Positions 40,926 to 44,702 of a stretch of DNA of 44,702 nt are shown in pieces. The notes under the pieces are model-generated. The model was not told the DNA's origin. It was given only the letters and a program-made list of their open reading frames with translations, and ran no database searches. The DNA is from an uncultured Bacilli bacterium (GTDB taxonomy: Bacteria > Bacillota_I > Bacilli_A > RF39 > UBA660), in assembly GCA_910576925.1 (NCBI GenBank), contig CAJTKB010000008.1:1-44702 (forward strand), given 5' to 3'. The first letter of the stretch is position 1. The number at the start of each line of letters is the position of its first letter. The position numbers and the translations under genes are program-made.

Positions 40926-42739
40926 TATTTTTTTTCTTCCTTCTTGTATCCATCATCACACTTACCATCACTATTTAGGCTTTTGGTATCATTTTCATCT
41001 GTCTCAGAAACACAGTAATACTCTTTTTTATTACTATCGGTTGATGGTTTTTCTTCTTTAATATTAGCCTTTGTACCTATATTAATTGTTACTTCATCAT
41101 TATTCTTAACAGTTGCTCCACTTGGTCTTGATTGGCTTATTACTTTGTCTATTAAAGATTCGTCTGTAGTTTCCTGGTACTCTATGTTTAGGGTTACACA
41201 CATTTCATTAGCCCAAGTTGATACTTCATCTTGTGTTTGACCTGAAAATTTTGGAAATGTTACAGAATTTAACATTCTAAGAGTAATTGAATCTCCACTT
41301 TTTACTTTAGAACCACTTGCTAAAGATTGCCATATAATTGTATCTAGGCCAATATATTTACAGTTTGAATTATCTGGGTCAACTTTATCAACGGAAATTT
41401 TTATACCATAACTATCAAGAGTCTCTGTTACTTCACTATAAGATTTACCAACATAATCATCTAGTGTATATTTTTTAACTCCTAATGACTTATAAATAGT
41501 TATTTTAGTTCCAGTTTTTAAAGTTCTTCCTGGTTCAGGATCTGTTTTGACAACATAGCCTTTTTTTATTTTTGAATCATATATCGTTTTAATTTTAGTA
41601 TCTACTTCGAAACCTTTTTCTTGTAAAGTTTTTTCTGCTTTACTAACAGTCATTTCACTAACATCTGGTACTCTAACTGATTTCGGAGCGGTTACTTTCG
41701 GTATTATAAAAATAATTACAGCAAATATCGTAACTATTAAACTGGCAATTATCGATAGTATTATAATTATTTTCTTACTTTTTTTATCTCTACTATCTTC
41801 TATTCTTTCAGCAATTTTCTCATTATCCTCTTCTAATGTTTCTAGCCGCTTAATAGATTTAGTATTTTCTTCGTGCTCAGGATATTCATAAACATATTTT
41901 TCTTCATTCATTCTATCATCATCTAAAACAGTTAGTAAATCATCATGCATTATTCTAGAATCTGTATATCTATTTTTAGGATTCTTAGCAGTAGATTTTA
42001 AAATGACATTATAAACAGACATTGGAATAGCAGGATTATCTTCGTGAACATCAGGGATTGCTTCTTTCATTTGTTTTAGAGCAATTTCCACAGCATTATC
42101 ACCTTTAAATGGCAATTCTCCTGTCAGTAACTCGTAAAATATAATTCCCATTGAGTAAATATCACTTTTAATAGTTGAGCCTTTACCAGCAGCTTGTTCA
42201 GGAGGCAAATAGTGGACTGAACCCATAACTGAGTTAGTTTGGGTTAATTGAGTTGAATTTAGGGCCATAGCAATACCAAAGTCTGTAATTTTTATTTGAC
42301 CATCATCTTCAATCATTATATTTTGTGGTTTTAGATCTCTATGTATAATATAGGCATCATGGGCATGAGACATTCCATCTGTTAGTTGAAGCATAATATC
42401 TATTGCTTCACTTAAAGTTAGACTTCCTCTTCTTTTTAATAACTGTTTTAGAGTTTGTCCTTCAATATATTCCATTACAATATAGTAAATGCCATCATCT
42501 TCTCCTACATCATACATTTCAACTATATTAGGATGAGAAAGACTTGAGGCGGATAGAGCTTCTCTTTGAAAGCGTCTAACAAACTTTTCATCACTAGATA
42601 AGTCTCCTCTTAATATTTTTATGGCAACATTTCTGTCTAAGATAGTGTCATATCCTAAATATACATTAGCCATACCACCTTCACCAATACTACGAATTAT
42701 TTCGTATCTATCATTTATTTTTTGCCCCTTTGTTATCAT
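40925..42739 (-). CDS. prkC: PASTA-domain serine/threonine kinase PrkC
   Basis: This 604-residue membrane kinase senses wall fragments or lipid II and phosphorylates cytoplasmic targets. The kinase domain (about 1-270) has GEGGMANVYLG, VAIKILRG, the catalytic HRDLKPQNIM, DFG, and the activation loop TQTNSVMGSVHYLPPEQ. One membrane helix lies at about 325-347. Three PASTA repeats follow (starting near VRVPDVSEMTV, KYTLDDYVGKSY and VTFPKFSGQTQD). After them comes an unusual tail of about 45 charged residues with two cysteines (EYYCVSE and GKCDDGY). It overlaps prpC by four bases, and the phosphatase precedes it. Confidence 0.96.
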   Translation of the reverse strand: MITKGQKINDRYEIIRSIGEGGMANVYLGYDTILDRNVAIKILRGDLSSDEKFVRRFQREALSASSLSHPNIVEMYDVGEDDGIYYIVMEYIEGQTLKQLLKRRGSLTLSEAIDIMLQLTDGMSHAHDAYIIHRDLKPQNIMIEDDGQIKITDFGIAMALNSTQLTQTNSVMGSVHYLPPEQAAGKGSTIKSDIYSMGIIFYELLTGELPFKGDNAVEIALKQMKEAIPDVHEDNPAIPMSVYNVILKSTAKNPKNRYTDSRIMHDDLLTVLDDDRMNEEKYVYEYPEHEENTKSIKRLETLEEDNEKIAERIEDSRDKKSKKIIIILSIIASLIVTIFAVIIFIIPKVTAPKSVRVPDVSEMTVSKAEKTLQEKGFEVDTKIKTIYDSKIKKGYVVKTDPEPGRTLKTGTKITIYKSLGVKKYTLDDYVGKSYSEVTETLDSYGIKISVDKVDPDNSNCKYIGLDTIIWQSLASGSKVKSGDSITLRMLNSVTFPKFSGQTQDEVSTWANEMCVTLNIEYQETTDESLIDKVISQSRPSGATVKNNDEVTINIGTKANIKEEKPSTDSNKKEYYCVSETDENDTKSLNSDGKCDDGYKKEEKK

Positions 42740-43482
42740 TCTTCTTCACCTTCTTCATTACGGGTTAAATAACATACTGATATATTATCAGTACCTCCTC
42801 TATTGTTTGCTTCACAAACTAACTTTATAACTTTTTCTTCTATATTTTTGTCTTCAAGCAATATTTCTTCAATATTATCTTTTTCTAGCATATTTGTTAA
42901 TCCATCACTGCAAAGAAGAATTGAAGTTATATCCATATCACAATCGAAAATGTCAATTTCTATTGGATCATTTGCACCAAGTGCTTTCATAAGAACATTT
43001 TTCTTTGGATGTTCTTTTGCTTCTTCTTTAGTGAGCTCACCTGCACTAACTAATAAATTAACTAAAGTATGGTCATATGTTACTTTATGAAGTTTTTCAT
43101 CTTTCATAACATAGCCAGAACTATCTCCAATATTACCAAAAAGAATATAATCTTTTGTGATAATTGCAAGAACAAGAGTAGCTCCCATTCCTTTACTTTC
43201 TGGATGAGTTTTTTCATGTTGAAATATTAAGGTATTTATTTCGTCAACGCTATTTCTAATCCAATCTACAGCATCCTTTTTATCCATATTTATAAATGTT
43301 TCTTTAAAATGTTTTCCTAAGTAATTAATTGTAATACTAGATGCTACTTCTCCTGCTGAATGTCCTCCCATACCATCGCTTACTGCCATTAATACTTCAT
43401 TATCATTATTTTTAGTAATAATCAGGCTATCTTCATTATGTTCTCGTACCTTTCCAGCATCTGTTAAATAATAAGCTTTCAT
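42736..43482 (-). CDS. prpC: PP2C-family serine/threonine phosphatase PrpC
   Basis: This 248-residue manganese-dependent phosphatase opposes PrkC. PP2C motifs are visible: VREHNEDSLII, VSDGMGGHSAGEVAS, GATLVLAII, NIGDSSGYV, LLCSDGLTNML and the final GGTDNISVCYL. The ATG at 43482 follows GGAGG by five bases. A longer in-frame start would overlap rlmN far more. It overlaps rlmN by four bases on one side (ATGA) and prkC by four bases on the other, so the operon is translationally coupled. Confidence 0.96.
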   Translation of the reverse strand: MKAYYLTDAGKVREHNEDSLIITKNNDNEVLMAVSDGMGGHSAGEVASSITINYLGKHFKETFINMDKKDAVDWIRNSVDEINTLIFQHEKTHPESKGMGATLVLAIITKDYILFGNIGDSSGYVMKDEKLHKVTYDHTLVNLLVSAGELTKEEAKEHPKKNVLMKALGANDPIEIDIFDCDMDITSILLCSDGLTNMLEKDNIEEILLEDKNIEEKVIKLVCEANNRGGTDNISVCYLTRNEEGEEE

Positions 43483-44498
43483 AATTCCTCCTTTTTGCTC
43501 CTTAGTTGTCCACAAGCTGCACTGATTTTGGAACCAAATTCTCGTCTTATTGTTACCTCTATCTTATTTTTCTTTAGTATATCATAAAATTTCATTATTT
43601 TAAACATTTCACTTCTTTTAAAGGAGATATTTTCAGTTTCGTTATAGGGAATTAAGTTTACATAGCAGTTTATTCCTTTTAAAAGTTTTGAAAGTTTTTG
43701 AGCATTAAGTTCACTATCATTAACACCATCTAACATAATATATTCAAAAGTTACTCTTCTATTTGTCTTTTCGATATATTTTTTTATTGATTCTATTAAT
43801 TCTTCTATTTGATATACTTTATTTATTGGCATAATTTTATCTCTTATTTCATTAGTTGGTGCATGAAGACTTATAGCTAGGTTTACCTGGTATGGAAAAT
43901 TCATAAATTCATATATTTTAGGTATTATACCACATGTTGATATAGTAATATGTCTACTACCTATTTTCAGTCCAAAAGGACTATTTATTATTTTTATAAA
44001 GTTTGTTACATTTTCATAGTTATCAAAAGGCTCCCCTATTCCCATTACTACAACATGAGTTATTTTTTCTTTTATATCTTCTTCTACTAGTAAAATTTGA
44101 GTTACCATCTCATATACTTTTAAATCTCTTACTTTTTTTCTTCTACCAGATTCACAAAACTTGCATCCCATATTACAACCAACTTCACTTGAAATACAAA
44201 TACTTTTACCATAATCGTGTCTCATTAATACTGCTTCTATATATTCATTATCTTCTAATTTAAATAGGTATTTATTAGTATCTTTATCTCTTTCAACAGT
44301 AACAAGTTCTGGCTTATTTAAGTTTAAATTTTCTTTAATTTTTATAATTACTTCTTTTTTGATATCTGTTATTTCATCATAACTATTAATTTTTTTATCA
44401 TATAACCATTTATATAGTTGCTTTGCTTTAAAAGGCTTTTCATCAATACTTTCAAAATATTTTTCTAAGTCTTCTAATGTCATATTATAAACATTCAT
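43479..44498 (-). CDS. rlmN: Dual-specificity rRNA/tRNA (adenine-C2)-methyltransferase
   Basis: This 339-residue radical SAM enzyme methylates C2 of A2503 in 23S rRNA and A37 in some tRNAs. The cluster motif is CNMGCKFCESG (C-x3-C-x2-C), preceded by CISSEVG. GMGEPFDNYENV follows, and the second catalytic cysteine lies near the end in SAACGQL. It matches the family length. The ATG at 44498 is preferred because GGATGTGA lies ahead, although this site is weak. Longer in-frame starts lack one. It leads the rlmN-prpC-prkC-rsgA-rpe operon, a common Bacillota order. Confidence 0.94.
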   Translation of the reverse strand: MNVYNMTLEDLEKYFESIDEKPFKAKQLYKWLYDKKINSYDEITDIKKEVIIKIKENLNLNKPELVTVERDKDTNKYLFKLEDNEYIEAVLMRHDYGKSICISSEVGCNMGCKFCESGRRKKVRDLKVYEMVTQILLVEEDIKEKITHVVVMGIGEPFDNYENVTNFIKIINSPFGLKIGSRHITISTCGIIPKIYEFMNFPYQVNLAISLHAPTNEIRDKIMPINKVYQIEELIESIKKYIEKTNRRVTFEYIMLDGVNDSELNAQKLSKLLKGINCYVNLIPYNETENISFKRSEMFKIMKFYDILKKNKIEVTIRREFGSKISAACGQLRSKKEEL

Positions 44499-44519
44499 AT
44501 AATCACATCCATATAGAAT

Positions 44520-44653
44520 ATTATAAGGTAATTTCAAGAAAAACTCTACCAAAAGTATTTTATAATTTATATTTTTATTATTTTGGTAATAAATTAGACA
44601 TTACCATAAGTTAATCAGACTTTTTTTCTCAAATTATAGCAAACTACTGTCAA
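44520..44653 (-). promoter_or_regulatory. Upstream region of the rlmN operon with two -10 boxes and an inverted repeat
   Basis: Two TATAAT boxes read toward rlmN. One is close to the gene (complement of 44520-44525), and the other is an extended TGC-TATAAT (complement of 44633-44641) with TTGACA only nine bases upstream, too close for a normal -35. Between them TGGTAAT (44584-44590) and ATTACCA (44600-44606) form a 7-bp inverted repeat nine bases apart, which could be an operator. The last 49 bases of the window hold no gene I can support. Confidence 0.4.
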
Positions 44654-44702
44654 TAGTATTTGAAAATGTCTTGAATTTGTTGAAACATAAGCGGAAAAAT
44701 TT

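Noticed and set aside
44633..44653. TTGACA and TATAAT upstream of rlmN as a normal sigma-A promoter
   Set aside because: The spacer is only nine bases. The -10 may work as an extended box, but the TTGACA is not its -35.
1..44702. Mycoplasma-type genetic code (TGA as Trp)
   Set aside because: TGA serves as stop in several tight stop/start overlaps (murG/murB, bceR/bceS, prpC/prkC) and before the lipoprotein terminator, and tryptophans are TGG throughout.

Overview
The window is 44.7 kb of AT-rich, gene-dense bacterial chromosome. It looks like an uncultured, anaerobic, low-GC member of the Bacillota, close to the gut Bacilli orders that border the Mollicutes (RF39/ML615J-28-like). That placement is an inference. 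It rests on Bacillus-type gene neighbourhoods (dnaG-sigA-trmK, yqeG-yqeH, murG-murB-divIB, prpC-prkC-rsgA-rpe), a T-box in front of asnS, a BceRS-AB type module, RNase J and a class III (anaerobic) ribonucleotide reductase. TGA is a real stop (several ATGA stop/start overlaps, for example prpC/prkC and murG/murB) and Trp is TGG, so the code is the standard one and not the Mycoplasma code. Nearly all genes lie on the minus strand. No tRNA, rRNA, CRISPR array, prophage or intact insertion sequence was seen.

Layout. 0-1 kb: a 58-residue ribbon-helix-helix regulator (+) and a lipoprotein. 1-2.8 kb: asnS under an Asn-specifier T-box and a consensus promoter. 2.9-5.6 kb: murG-murB-divIB (peptidoglycan precursors and division). 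5.7-6.9 kb: two membrane-anchored TasA/camelysin-like proteins, with a third paralogue at 15 kb. 7-10.5 kb: dnaG-sigA-trmK. 10.6-15 kb: a small polytopic membrane protein, the yqeG-yqeH pair and tex. 15.9-20.6 kb: a BceAB-RS-like peptide-sensing/detoxification module with a match to the BceR-type operator. 20.7 kb: a PflX-like radical SAM protein (+). 21.6-23.1 kb: a class-B-sortase-fold protein that has lost all three catalytic residues, plus an Asn-rich membrane partner. 23.2-25.1 kb: cdsA-rseP with no dxr between them. 25.2-29 kb: an operon of a MacB-like ABC exporter, a degenerate HD-domain protein carrying a G8 tract, and an unknown protein. 29.1-34.2 kb: a small unknown protein, rodA (+), RNase J with an altered metal site, a GT4 glycosyltransferase, and rnc. 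34.3-37.4 kb: class III ribonucleotide reductase. 37.8-44.5 kb: a 3D-domain wall protein, then the operon rlmN-prpC-prkC-rsgA-rpe-unknown Asn-rich membrane protein.

The most interesting observation is in the anaerobic ribonucleotide reductase. The large subunit gene stops just after its C-terminal cysteine cluster. The glycyl-radical loop (RRVTGYL...RFNNAK...DRVKH) is a separate 57-codon gene with its own strong ribosome binding site, between nrdD and the activase gene nrdG. Second is the sortase-fold protein with His, Cys and Arg all replaced. Many starts below were moved downstream from the longest open frame because a clear GGAGG-type site lies just ahead of an internal ATG.
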